DNA of 64,000 bases, taken from assembly GCA_036365455.1 (NCBI GenBank), contig JAWQUS010000004.1, forward strand, positions 2,797,501 through 2,861,500. The letters run 5' to 3'. The position numbers and the translations under genes are program-made. The stretch is from Macrosoma leucophasiata. Taxonomy: Eukaryota > Arthropoda > Insecta > Lepidoptera > Hedylidae. This document shows, one piece after another, positions 32,061 through 42,649 of the stretch; position 1 is the first letter of the stretch; every line of letters begins with the position of its first letter. The notes beneath the pieces are model-generated. The model ran no database searches. It saw only the letters and a list, made by a program, of their open reading frames with translations, and was not told where the DNA came from.

Positions 32061-32193
32061 TATTATTTGACAGTTACATCATCACGTCAAGATTACTTCT
32101 TTCTTTGTAAATATATGTCGCCAGCGCCAGCAAAAAGTCACGGCAATGTACAAGAAGTAAAAATATAAAGGAAAGAAGTGAGAAATACCTTAT

Positions 32194-32372
32194 TCGTAAC
32201 TCCACGCCTCTAATCCCCGAAGGGGTAGGCAGAGGTGAATGCATTCAAGCATACATGCAGACACCCACGATTCGCCGGTTACGTTTTGACCCATGTAACA
32301 GGTAGCGAGCCTATAGACATCTACGGGCACATTACCGAACTCCGAGGTACTGGGAAACTTCCATAAAATTCG
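32194..32372 (-). mobile_element. Family B SINE fragment
   Basis: Minus-strand 3' two thirds of family B (CTCCACGCCTCTAATCCCCG ... CGAGGTACTGGGAAACTTCC). Confidence 0.75.
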
Positions 32373-33290
32373 TTCAAACGGATACTTCGTCGATACTTTT
32401 TGCAATCATTGTCCTAATGTACCAATCAGGTATTAAAGATATTTATATTATTACTTAAGTTTAATATACTCTTCTGAATAAATATCTTAAGTATATATTT
32501 GGCTATGACACAATATATGTAAATATTTAACTGTTTCTTTATACTTGCTCTCTTAAAGGTTTTTAAATTGCACCCTCACTATCATGTCCCACTACCTTAA
32601 GGTTGACTGGTAGAGAATGCCCTGCGGCATTAAGTCCTCCTTATGTACTTACTTTGTGCATTAAAGATTAAATAAATAAATAAAATGGTAAAATCCCAAT
32701 AGAAACATTATTTATTGAAGGGCACTGTACGTTAATACTATGAAAATAAGTAGAAAGAACGAAACAAAATATTGTCTTTCAATTTAATTTATTCAATTTG
32801 CAGTTCAAATTTAAATTGCAAAAATTGATTGATTGTAAAAACACTAAATTCAAATTTTTTGATCTTTGAATTACACTAGTACTTGAAGAACTTAAAAGCG
32901 CGGGCGTAGGCGCACAGTATGCTTAGGATGCACTATAGTTGTTATACCTGTCGTGTCTGGAACGTGATTATATTGAGGTTTCCTGGGGTTATGTACCTAG
33001 ATTATAATGGTGCAAAAATTTGAAATTGTATTGAAAATATCGAGGTTCTTTAAATACTCAAGAAACACACAAGAGCCCTATTACGATAACATTATCTGAT
33101 ACATGAAATGCATGGAGTGTAGTAAATACTTCTTGAAATACTCTTCCTAAATTAAAATAGACAAAAAGTCAATGTGACAGATTTTGGAGAGTGATTTGTT
33201 TCACGAGATATTTCTTATCCACCAATCTAGGAACAAAAAATAACTTATGTAGTGATTTCGATAAAAAAGAGCAATCGACGCTCAACACAA
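32373..33290. other. Intergenic, no gene seen
   Basis: AT-rich upstream region of the coiled-coil protein gene. 32.55-32.68 kb (CTACCTTAAGGTTGACTGG, AATGCCCTGCGGCATTAAGT, then AATAAA repeats) looks like a LINE 3' end. A CGATAAAAAAG motif at about 33259 is a weak TATA candidate for the gene that starts at 33291. Confidence 0.4.
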
Positions 33291-33488
33291 ATGAGAATCC
33301 TGTTGTTGCTGATTCTGATGGTGTCAGTGTGGGGTCAGCCATTGAAGAGAGAAGGGAAAGACAGTAGACAGGCGGTAGTAAGAGACTGTAAAGGGAAATG
33401 TGCAAGTAGCATAGCACAAAAGGCTGCGGCGGAGGCGAAGGCTGCGCAGGCTGCACAGAACGCAGCGGGTGCACAGGCTGCCCATATG
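33291..33488 (+). CDS. Secreted Ala-rich coiled-coil protein (DUF745-like), exon 1
   Basis: Starts at ATG in the context ACACAA-ATG, 66 codons, and ends ATG|GTTAGT. Residues 1-15 (MRILLLLILMVSVWG) are a clear signal peptide, followed by QPLKREGKDSRQ and CKGKC. The Ala/Lys-rich heptads begin with SSIAQKAAAEAKAAQAAQ. A GTG-initiated extension upstream is rejected because the signal peptide must be N-terminal. The full protein (three exons, 238 aa) resembles the insect-specific secreted DUF745 family of unknown function. The resemblance is by composition, length and Cys placement and is not proven. Confidence 0.85.
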
Positions 33489-33876
33489 GTTAGTTGTTTG
33501 TTTTTCTTGCTTCAAAATAGACTTGTTATTAACTTCTCTGAACTGTCAATACAGAATGGTAACGGCACGAGATACACAATAGGTACAAGCATACAATCAT
33601 GTACAACACTTCCTATAATATTTTAGTGAAACTTGTCGCTGGTTCAATTACTTCAGGCTATTTTACCTTATCTGACTGCCGCTAAATAATATACCTAGTA
33701 GATATTTAGCAGTATCATGTTCTGACTAAACGACAGTGTATGTCTCCCTATTTTGGGCAAAAAGGCAAAAAATCTTCAGCATAAAATGTAATTGATTCTT
33801 TCTTCAAAACAACACGAGAAAAAAAACCATAAAGCTACTAACAGAGATATATAAAAGAGATAAAGTATCCTTGCAG

Positions 33877-34080
33877 GTCAAAACCCAACTAGCAGAAAAA
33901 GCGCTTCAAGCAGCTAAGGCAGCAGAAGCAGCACTAGTTGGCAAACAAGCCGTGGTAGAACAACTGCAACAAGAAGTGAAAGAGGCTGAAGCGGTGGTCG
34001 CTGAAAATACGGCTGCAGTTCACCAGCAGCAAGCTACTGTGAACGCAGCTGTACTAGCCGCTCAGCAAGCTACAGCTCAG
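33877..34080 (+). CDS. Secreted coiled-coil protein, exon 2
   Basis: 68 codons between CCTTGCAG and CAG|GTATTT, both in phase 0. It continues the Ala/Gln/Glu heptad pattern (EKALQAAKAAEAALVGKQ, VAENTAAVHQQQATVNAA) with no Cys, Pro or Gly breaks beyond one, as expected for a long helix. Confidence 0.85.
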
Positions 34081-35028
34081 GTATTTATTGCTTATTCTTA
34101 AGTTCTCTACTATGGTACAATGAAACGTAAGGTTTTTTTAAACCTAGTCCATAATCGCTTTTGATATCTTTTCATTATACTTGAATACAAATAGTGAAAG
34201 CGATTACCATGGTCAAAGATTTGTTACTTTAACTTTTATCAGATAGTGTGGTGGTTGTTTAGTGGAATAAACCACATCAGTGGCGTAACAAGGTTATTAT
34301 AACGCCACTGATGTGATGTATTCCAATATTTACCTAGTAGGAGGTTTGTAGGCTTTCTTTGAACTTCTACATAATATATTTCATAATGCAATTGATGATA
34401 GGAATTTACTCGTCGAAAAAAAAACATTGTTTTTACGTATAATTAATGATAAACATTGAATCCATCCAATACTCAGTTAATATTGTTGTTTATACTTCGA
34501 GTTTTGCTTTTTCTTCTTCAACAATTCCTACCCTCAGATTTGCATCGAAAATCAAAGTTTTACGAAGTCTTTCACTAAACTGTTCGTCCAAAATGCACAA
34601 TAATTTGTTTGGTCGTAATTGTTGAAGAACTTTTACCATGCAACTACACTTCGAAAACTTTGCTTTTTCTTTTTCGAAGGTAAACTGAGGGAAGAATTGA
34701 GAAGGAGGCGGTCAAGGTTTATGTACAAAAAATGATTTGTATTTCTTTGTGCACATTCATTGTGGCTGCAACCTTTTTATCGTGTGCTTCGACGTATATC
34801 CATGCGATAGTTCCTGTTAAATATTTGCAATGCGTCCATAAAAAGAAACGATGACTAAGAGTGGTGGATAAAAAACATCAAACAGTTTATAAAAACATCA
34901 AACAGTTTATAGATAATAAATTTTTCGTAATTAATACTCTTTGTTTCATTTAAATTAAGTTTTTTTATTTATTGTTTTATTGTTGTTGTACCATCGGTTA
35001 AAATTTAGCAATGGACATCTTCTTACAG
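34081..35028. other. Intron 2 of the coiled-coil protein gene
   Basis: Contains an inverted repeat, CACATCAGTGGCGT (34273-34286) and its complement (34302-34315), probably a small foldback element. A 20-bp tandem duplication (AACATCAAACAGTTTATA) lies near 34876-34915. No coding sequence seen. Confidence 0.6.
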
Positions 35029-35343
35029 CACAAATTGATGATGCAAGCAGTGCAACTGGCAGGGCAACTAGAAAAGGCAGTTCACTGCGTGTTAGACAAA
35101 ACGAAATTTGGTCTTCAAGAGAAATTCCATAATTTATCTGAAGCAAGAGCTAGATTAGCTCACCTACAGCATAAGTTACAATGCGCCTGCGCTGAATGTG
35201 AAGCTACTAAACAAGCTGCTCATTGCGCTTCAGAAGCTGCTAGAGCTGCTTGTGGTAATGCTAGAAGAAAGAAGCGTATCGCAAATCAAATACCACTTAA
35301 CAAAGATGTAAAACGAATATCACACGAATCGTCTAATGGATGA
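35029..35343 (+). CDS. Secreted coiled-coil protein, exon 3 and stop
   Basis: Acceptor CTTCTTACAG; 104 codons to TGA at 35341. The helix continues (HKLMMQAVQLAGQLEKAV), and five or six Cys sit on its face (HC, CACAEC, HC, AAC), which could cross-link helices or link to the CKGKC motif of exon 1. The end is basic (RRKKR) and then polar. An acceptor candidate 18 nt upstream (ATTTAG) would hit an immediate stop, so 35029 is the supported junction. Confidence 0.85.
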   Translation, partial: HKLMMQAVQLAGQLEKAVHCVLDKTKFGLQEKFHNLSEARARLAHLQHKLQCACAECEATKQAAHCASEAARAACGNARRKKRIANQIPLNKDVKRISHESSNG

Positions 35344-36082
35344 CTCTTAATTTGTTAGGCTCACTTCAGTTAGTTACAGTTGTGAAGTTGATTTTTGAAA
35401 TCAACATTGTATTTATTAAGCCCAATCTTAATTGACCTTACTATTGAGTATTGATAAACAAAATAATACCTTGGGTAAAAACAAATAGCTGATGCTATTA
35501 AACTTATTTCAAGTAACACTTTTTTCTTCATTGATTCCTTTAAAGTGGTATAAGAAATATTTGCTTGTAAGGTACTTCAGATTGTAAAATTGTACTATGA
35601 TTTTGTTATGAATCTTAAGACTATTATTAAGCTTTTGATAGAACTACGTTTGTATAAGTTTCTGAAGATAGTTTTAGCTAGTTCATTCTTAGAGTTGAGT
35701 TTTATTTAGAAAGTTGTTTTTGTCATATTACTGAAGGGTAAAACAAGTGAGCTGGTATTTTCATCAAAATATTTATTTTAAACATATCTTACAACTATTA
35801 CAAGCTTATTGTATTGCACACAACAGTCTTAGTTTTTATTTACAATACGTACCATTTTTATTTAAAAAAAGTTAATTCTAATCGCATATAACATGAAAAT
35901 TATTTCTTAAATACACGAATTGCAATACAACAAAGTGCTTACAAGAAGATATTATTATACTGTCATGAAATGTACTTAGAAATAAATAAATTTGTACCAA
36001 ATTTCAAGATTACAGAAATACTAATTTAGCACAAAATGTCGTTTCATTTCACAGATATTTAAGACGTTAAGATTAAATTAAC
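35344..36082. other. 3' intergenic between convergent genes
   Basis: AT-rich. Holds the 3' UTRs of the coiled-coil gene (+) and the YGPP gene (-). Minus-strand AATAAA signals occur near 35837 and 35855 and at 35770. No ORF. Confidence 0.5.
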
Positions 36083-37201
36083 TTATTTATCTACTATACT
36101 AAATGCATCATTTAAATTTTGCGGACTGAATGCCATATTACTATTTTTGTAGTTCACGTAGGGTGATATAGTTGCTGATGATACATCGGTATCAGAAAAT
36201 ACTTTAGGTGGGCTAAATTCTTCTTCACCTTCGTACATTGGAGCACTGGGTTGGAACTTTGGCACATATCTACCAGGTGGTTCTGCATATTGACCTCCAA
36301 CAAATACGTGATCATCGGGCTCTGGTGTAGTTCTAGTTTTCCAAGGCTTTACAGTCTTAGTTTCAACATATTTTGACGGTTTTTTTCTTCTCTCTTGCCG
36401 TTCAGGCTCTTTGTTTTCTCTGTATTTGTTGTAAATATCTGAATACGAATTTAAACTGTAATCTTCATCCGGTGAAGTTGGATTTTCGAATACTTCAGGT
36501 TCAGGCGTCACAAATAACGGACGTTTCTTTGAATAAGCGTAATTATTGTCTACATTGTCGCTTTGGAAACTTTGCCACGACTTAAAGTCTTGACCGAAAT
36601 TATTGTATTCATGGTTATCAAAGCCGCTTGTATCCTGGAACGTTTGTACTGTGGGATACGATTCGTCAATTGGTTTTAAAGGAGAACCGTAAGAATTGAC
36701 TGGTGGTTCACCGTAACTCGGCCTTGGAGCATGATATTCCGACATGAAATCTGCAGGCGGTTCGCCGAATCCTACAGGTTCTGGTGAATAATGCATTTGG
36801 GTGTGCGGTGTTGGCATTTGCGGGTATGAAGTTTTCTTGGGAGGACTATGAATGGGCTTATAGCTGTGCGTTTTTGGAGGTCCATACCTAGGCTTTGGTG
36901 GACGAGATTTATGGGTTGGTGGACCATACTTAGGACCGACAGGTTTTCGGTATTTTTTCACAGGTTTCCGAATTGGTTTGATTGATCGGTATTTGGTTCT
37001 GGGAGGACCATATTTGGATTTTGGATTGTATTTTTGTCTTGAGATCCGTCTGTAGATCACTCTTGGATTATGCTTATAGATAGGTTCCATCGCGAAGTTG
37101 TCAAGGAATATGGATGCATCTCGTTTAGTGAGGTGTCGTTCTTGCTTGTCTGATAGTTCTTGCGTGTGGTGTTCTGTCTGCGCGTACGTTGTTACTGTTA
37201 T
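36083..37201 (-). CDS. Secreted Pro/Tyr-rich YGPP-repeat protein, main exon
   Basis: A 372-codon exon beginning after TTGTTTTTACAG and running to TAA (36083-36085). The exon starts ITVTTYAQTEHHTQE, probably the last residues of a signal peptide followed by the cleavage site after TYA, so a short first exon with the Met lies upstream. The N-terminal third is very basic and carries repeated SKYGPP, PKYGPP, PRYGPP, then PSYGEPP, GFGEPP, NSYGSP. A Lys-Arg site (HLTKRD) may allow propeptide cleavage. The acidic, disordered C-terminal half contains EPDDHVF and AEPPGRY. No Cys is present. Likely an extracellular matrix or cuticle component; no named family recognised. The first exon was looked for to about 39.4 kb without a convincing hit. 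Confidence 0.8.
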   Translation of the reverse strand: MTVTTYAQTEHHTQELSDKQERHLTKRDASIFLDNFAMEPIYKHNPRVIYRRISRQKYNPKSKYGPPRTKYRSIKPIRKPVKKYRKPVGPKYGPPTHKSRPPKPRYGPPKTHSYKPIHSPPKKTSYPQMPTPHTQMHYSPEPVGFGEPPADFMSEYHAPRPSYGEPPVNSYGSPLKPIDESYPTVQTFQDTSGFDNHEYNNFGQDFKSWQSFQSDNVDNNYAYSKKRPLFVTPEPEVFENPTSPDEDYSLNSYSDIYNKYRENKEPERQERRKKPSKYVETKTVKPWKTRTTPEPDDHVFVGGQYAEPPGRYVPKFQPSAPMYEGEEEFSPPKVFSDTDVSSATISPYVNYKNSNMAFSPQNLNDAFSIVDK

Positions 37202-38864
37202 CTGTAAAAACAAGAGAGGTGCACATTAAAATAGGTTTGAAGTTTGATCACTATTATTTATATTTTCATGGGCTTGATAAAGTCTTGGGAGATAAACGAG
37301 ACTTTTAAGATTTTACGAGTTACGATATAAAGTGTGACCTCAGTAAGATTTTTAAAAAAGGAAAAGAGAAAATATAAGTTGTTATGTGCTTGGAGTGTTT
37401 CTCCAAAACAAAGAGTATACAAATACTGCTCCAAAAATCACCGGTCGCCACGAGATTGTTCTTTTTTTTTTAAATCCTCATATGAACAGGACACGAAATA
37501 CATAAAAAGGATAGTTATAATTAAGCCATTAGGTAACAAATTTGATTCCAAGTCTGTTTTTTGTTATAAATAGGTACGTTCATTATGAAATAAATATATA
37601 TATAGAAACAACGTTTCAAATCACATTTTTATAAACGATCACTCATTAGCTACAGAACATGTTTTGCGAGATTCCATTTTACTAGCGTGCATTTTATGCT
37701 ACGTTAACTGTAAAGAAAGTATTGGACAGGTTGATATATATGACGGGAGAATGTAAGAACAATGTGGAGTAGATATCAATGTTTGTATGATAACAAAAAT
37801 AGCAAATCAGTTTATAGAAAAGAAAAAATTAAACCTTCAAAAAAAACCTCGGGTGGGAATCGAAATTGCGGCCTCTGCGTCACGCAGTCCAGTCGCTTTG
37901 CATTAGCTCCCGCAGCTTAGCTACAAAACTTCAATTATTGTAGTCAAGTAGTTAAAAATGTACTACATGGAAAATGGATACCCAACTATTGGCTATTGTA
38001 AGTCACGTTACCTCGCAGAGTCAGTAGTAACTAGTAAAGAGTCAAGCAAGAACGCAGACAGCTGACGATAAATGCTCTCGTCTCATATTACAGCTTACTT
38101 AGAGTACTGCTCAGTCGCAGCTAAACATAATTTGTTAGATCACCTGGCAGGTAGAAGGTGCCACCGGAATGATCTGTCTTTTGAGAATCTTATTTATTAA
38201 TTATAAATAATACCCTAAAAAAATCGAATTATCTCAAATAGACTTATAATATTTTTTTTGCAAAATAATTTTGCACGCGCGTGCTCTTTTTAAATCCCGA
38301 CTAAATCATCTGGCTATTTTTTATTCATTTAACATACTAACTATAACATAAAAAGTGTATAGGGCCTCATATATATAGTTTTCGAAAAAAAAATGTGTTT
38401 AATAGGTGAGATAACCAGTGGCCGGTCTTTGAAGCAAACGTCTAGGTGCACTCGGACTACTACGAGGATGAGACCCAGATCAATAGGTCAGTTAAGTATT
38501 GAAGTTTTACTTCTCAGTCACATCTGTTCATAAATCAAAAGGTCGCATAAATTAAAAAACCAATTTGCATTCTACAACTGTTTTTATTTTCTATATTTTC
38601 TAACAGCAACTTTCGCTGCTATTAGCATAACTGTCCGGGGACTTATTGTATGGAAAAATCAGCAATAGGCGGATGTAAGGACTGTTTAAGTGTGTCAAAT
38701 TCTATTGTAAGAATGAACATCTATGTAAAAAATCGTAACTGGCATCCGATCATCATCAACAACCCCCGTTTATGTGATTCCAGTTTAAATTTCGCAAATG
38801 TTTTTTGTGTTTCAAAGTGTTCAATTTTCCAAAAAGTTTGAGAACTATTGCTCTTTTGCAGCAA
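37202..38864. other. Upstream of the YGPP gene; one tRNA-like remnant
   Basis: No gene identified. On the minus strand at about 37840-37920 a B-box-like TTTCGATTCCCACCCGAGG with a tRNA-like stem remnant suggests a decayed tRNA-derived SINE. On the minus strand GCGAG|GTAACG near 38015 is a fair donor that could end a non-coding first exon of the YGPP gene. Confidence 0.4.
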
Positions 38865-38950
38865 ATGGGAGGATAAGCCATAATCGCCACGACTGACATG
38901 CGGGTTAGTGTTAGTCTCGCTGGGCGCTGCTGTCCATCCCATGTGTGTGT
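38865..38950 (-). repeat. Family I fragment
   Basis: AATCGCCACGACTGACATGC and GCTGCTGTCCATCCCATG blocks. Confidence 0.5.
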
Positions 38951-39016
38951 CATTGTTAAGCAATATTATACACGGTAAAATTTAAATACAGTAATCTATA
39001 CTTATAATAAATCTGT

Positions 39017-39202
39017 AGAAGTGTAAATTCTGTACATTAAAAATATTGAAAAAATATGAACACAAATATGTGATTAGAAAATTTTTTGTCTGTCTGTCTG
39101 TTTGTTCAAGCATCACATAAAAACTACCGGTCCGATTACAATGAAACTTGGTATGATTATACTTTAACCTTTGGCGCACAACACTGGGTACTTTACCTGG
39201 GA
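39017..39202 (+). repeat. Family F fragment
   Basis: TTCTGTACATTAAAAATATTG, the TGTC run and GGCGCACAACACTGGGTACT, as at 7926-8265. It is truncated and joined to unrelated sequence at 39203-39320. Confidence 0.65.
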
Positions 39203-39489
39203 CCCAAAGAAGAAATCTACAACTTAACTGAAGACGCAGCCAATTGGTTAAGAAATCTGTATGTAGACTTTACCAAAGCTAGCCAGCGATGCAGAATTTT
39301 AAGTTGCTTCTTGTAAATATATAATTAGGTACCTAATAATAATTAAGTAGTAAAGGTGCGTTCAATCACTAACCTTTTACTTTTCCAAAGTATATAAGTA
39401 CTTATTATTTTCAAGCACAAAATCATCATATAATTATAATTTGTGTGTATTCGCCTATTCTACAGACTGCCATACGATTAAATAAATAA

Positions 39490-39960
39490 ACTGGGTACTT
39501 TTTATCCCCGAAAAATGTCTGTTCGTCTGTGTGTTCGTGCACGCTAATATCAGAAACGGCTTATTCGATTTGTGGTTTTCACTAATATATTGTGGTAAGT
39601 TTCACTTAACATTTAGTGTTTGCTTCATGTGAATCGGTTCAGAAATAAAAAAGTTATGTCAATTTAAAGAATCGTATCGAATATTTTTAAGCTATTCTGT
39701 ATCTTAATTCTATCTTTTAGGGAGTTTCATACCTAATAGGTAAAAACGGACCTTAAGGATAACTAATCCTCCGCTTTCTGTCTGTCTGTCCGTCCGTCCG
39801 TCTGTCCGTCCGTCCGTCTGTCTGTCACCAGGCTGTATCTCATAAATAGTGATAGCTAGAAAGCTAACATTTACACAAATTATGTATTTCTGTTACCGCT
39901 ATAATGTAGACGCTTTTTTTCACAGAATTTTTAGATCCTAAGTTGTAGCTTCCATAATAA
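39490..39960 (+). repeat. Family F 3' half and (TCCG/TCTG)n microsatellite
   Basis: TGGGTACTTTTTATCCCCG to ATCGGTTCAG repeats the 3' part of family F. It continues into the repeat seen at 12765. A run of TCTG/TCCG units spans about 39776-39830. Confidence 0.65.
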
Positions 39961-40039
39961 ATCTACATTCAAATAAATCAAATTGGAGTGTCTTTTTGTA
40001 ATATTAAAATAACCGTTTTTTACTAAACGCATATATATC

Positions 40040-40259
40040 TATACACGGTACATATACCAAAACAACATTTTTTACAAATCTGTCTGTCTGTTTGGCGGGG
40101 CTAATCTTGGGAACAGCTTTACCGATTTTGACGGGACTTTCACTGGCAGATAGCTGATGTAATAAGGAGAAACTTACGCTACTTTTGTACTAGCTGCGCC
40201 CACGACTTCGTCCGGGTAGATACTGAACAACGTAGACGAAGTCGCGGGCACAGCTAGTA
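40040..40259 (+). mobile_element. Helitron-like repeat with two inverted CTAG ends
   Basis: Matches 62885-63215 in reverse. Contains GGCGGGGCTAATCTTGGGAA, CGGGACTTTCACTGGCAGAT and ACTAGCTGCGCCCACGACTT at 40182, then the reverse-facing GACGAAGTCGCGGGCACAGCTAG at 40236-40258, written here in part. Two terminal-like motifs face each other. Confidence 0.55.
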
Positions 40260-40623
40260 TATAATAATAATAATGGCAACCCATTATACGTCCCACTGCT
40301 GGGCACGAGTCTCCCCATTTTTTGGGGGGAGGCCTGGAGCTTACTCCACCACGCTGCTCCAATGCGGATTGGTGGAGGTGGGTGGGTTAGTGGCCAACCC
40401 CCTGTCGGATGTTTTCAAACCGCCCATAAAGCCTCCGACAAGGTTAAACAACTGCTATCCATCGATAGCAACCGGGACCGACGGCTTAACGTGCCCTCCG
40501 AAGCACGGAAACGCGCATTTAATTTGCCACTAGCGGTCACCCATCACACTACCTGACCGCGCCCGTAGTGCTTAACCGAGTAGATCGCTAACGATCTACA
40601 CCAGCCGCTGGGCCATTCGCGCC
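40260..40623 (-). mobile_element. Family E SINE with 5S rRNA-like head
   Basis: Minus strand. The head (read on that strand) has TACTCGGTTAAGCACTACGG, GCGCGGTCAGGTAGTG and GATGGGTGACCGC, closer to 5S rRNA than the 23-kb copy. The tail is a TTA/TAA microsatellite at 40260. Confidence 0.85.
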
Positions 40624-40629
40624 TTATTA

Positions 40630-40973
40630 CAGTGCTCAACAATAACATAATATTCATGCTCAACAACAGAACTCTACCACCAGTAAAAACTACGAGTATG
40701 ATGAAAAGAAAAGCAATTTGCAATATGATACAATAAATATTACACATCGAGCCTAGGAAGGAGACTTCGGCTTATTTCGGGTCTGTAGAGCGTTACCTCT
40801 TTCGGACCGTATCTATTTGACGTTTGTCGACCATTTTGACAAAGTTTTGACCAATACCGGTCTGCTGTAAGTGCTTACCTGGGCAGTGTGTAACAGAGAT
40901 AACGCTCTACGAAGTCGAAACAAGCCGATCGTCTCTTTCGCAGGCTCGATGTGCAATATTAATTATTGAGGAC
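40630..40973 (+). mobile_element. TA-flanked MITE, disrupted
   Basis: CAGTGCTCAACAATAA start after TA; central GACTTCGGCTTATTTCGGG; end CTCGATGTGCAATATTAATT. Between about 40646 and 40735 a foreign piece with a family A end (CAGAACTCTACCACCAGTAA) splits the left terminus. Confidence 0.75.
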
Positions 40974-41165
40974 TCAAATGTCCTCAGTAGGGCAAAGAAA
41001 CAATTTTGCAAGGAGACAATTACTGTTTCGAAAACATTGTGCCGAATTTCAAAAAATAAGTGTAGTTCAAGATACGGTATTAGATATTATACTCTCTTAT
41101 GTTACTTGATTCTACAATCATAATCAAAGAGTTAGAAAACACGTTGATCGATAATTAGCAAGGGC

Positions 41166-41193
41166 ATAAAAACACTCTTAAGAGTGTTTTTAT
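41166..41193. repeat. 28-bp perfect palindrome
   Basis: ATAAAAACACTCTT followed at once by its exact complement, AAGAGTGTTTTTAT, with no loop. Isolated; no element was recognised around it. Confidence 0.85.
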
Positions 41194-41329
41194 CAATTTG
41201 CAACTTCTTATTAGAAGTCTAGCTTCCATCATTACTGAAGAGAACGGGAAAAATAAATACGGGTTAGATAGATACATTAACACGAAATTACTTTCCCTTT
41301 AGTGAAACTATGAAGTTATCTAAACTAAT

Positions 41330-41858
41330 ATTATAAAGAGGTAATATTTTTTTGTTTGTTTGTTTGTAATGAATAGGCTCAATAACTACTGGACCGATTT
41401 TAAAAATTCTTTCACTATTCGAAAGCTACATTATCCACGGGTAACATAGGCTATATTTTATTTCGGGTTCGGTAAGATATTTGGGTTTTTCAGACACAAG
41501 GTGTAAAAAGTCAACCAGAAAAGTTACTTATTTTGCGTACGCTGCCTAAACTCGGCCTAAAATCGGCCCCAATGGAAGACCAGCGCCGCTCGTAAGATCG
41601 GCTTTATGCTGAATTGGGGACCTTTTTGTAACAACTTTGATTTTGTGTTCTTAGTTTTAGTTTTTTGTTTTTATAAGTTGTTACAAATAAAGTTTTTCTA
41701 TTCTATTCTATTCTATTCTATTCTAAACTATAAAAGATATCGAGGAAGACTTTAGGCTATATCTATGTATAATCATCACTCTAAGACGAACAGTCTCCTA
41801 TTCGTCTTAGTAGGTAGGCAACATTGCACCGCGCGAAGCCGGGGCGGGCCCCTAGTAA
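41330..41858 (+). mobile_element. Helitron-like repeat split by a LINE tail
   Basis: Left part AATATTATAAAGAGGTAATA to about 41540; right part ATAAAAGATATCGAGGAAG to GCCGGGGCGGGCCCCTAG (41828-41852). Between them, about 41545-41735, is a LINE 3' tail (AATCGGCCCCAATGGAAGAC, CAAATAAAGTTTTT) that ends in (TTCTA)n. Confidence 0.6.
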
Positions 41859-41984
41859 GTTATAGGCAGCTCATTTGAGATTTATCGATCGATTTACTGA
41901 CTGTATAGTTGACAGTACACAGTTATAGTTGCACATTATGGAGTGGTAATAAAAAGCCATATTTTTTATTTTATTTTTTTTTTA

Positions 41985-42212
41985 TTTTATGGAAGTGGCA
42001 AACAAGCATGCAGTTCACATTGATGTTAAGTGATGACTGCAGCCTATAGACACCCACATGAAGACCAAGGCCAAAATGCGTTACCACCCCTGAGGTCTAA
42101 GGTGTTTTGCCTCTGTGCCGGAAATTACAGGGCCGTACATTGACCGGCCACCTGACCGGAACACGATAGTGTTCAGCACTATCGTGTTCCGGTCACTACC
42201 ATTTAGCGGCAA
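41985..42212 (-). repeat. Family A repeat with internal palindrome
   Basis: Minus-strand copy up to the TGACCGGAACACGATAGTG core. The core is then mirrored exactly (42153-42171 and 42177-42195, loop TTCAG) before the normal CTACCATTTAGCGGC resumes. Confidence 0.8.
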
Positions 42213-42324
42213 AATAAAAAATAAAAAAGAAATATTTGATTGATTTCGGATTAGCGATGAGTTCGCCGATTGAATTAAAACCATTATCATGTACGTACAA
42301 TCTGTATTTTATTACTCTAACACC

Positions 42325-42530
42325 AGTAATAAGGGCGTAGGCCCCACTGCACTTACGTAAGCTATCTGCCACCAAATGGTTGTGCTCAGCACTATAGTAT
42401 TCCGATTAGATGGTAATGTATGGCCTAACCCAATAACCATCATAGAGATCTAACAGCTTATACCTCAGGGGTGGCAATGCATCTGCATTTAGACAGCCGG
42501 TTTTCGTGTAGATATCTATCTGGAGGAGAA
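42325..42530 (+). repeat. Family A repeat, diverged
   Basis: AAATGGTTGTGCTCAGCACT, GATGGTAATGTATGGCC, GGGGTGGCAATGCATCTGC and GTGTAGATATCTATC blocks. Confidence 0.65.
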
Positions 42531-42649
42531 TTCTTCCGCTAGCGCAGTCGACGAACAGTGGATGTCTATCAAACAATTCGAATAGGATGGTATTAAATTA
42601 GATGCAATAATACGAAATGGGCAGCGTCCCGTGATAAAACTACTGGAAA

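Noticed and set aside
38050..38110. First coding exon of the YGPP gene (minus-strand MRREHLSSAVCVLA)
   Set aside because: The short frame meets a stop before any good donor; it could be a non-coding exon at most.
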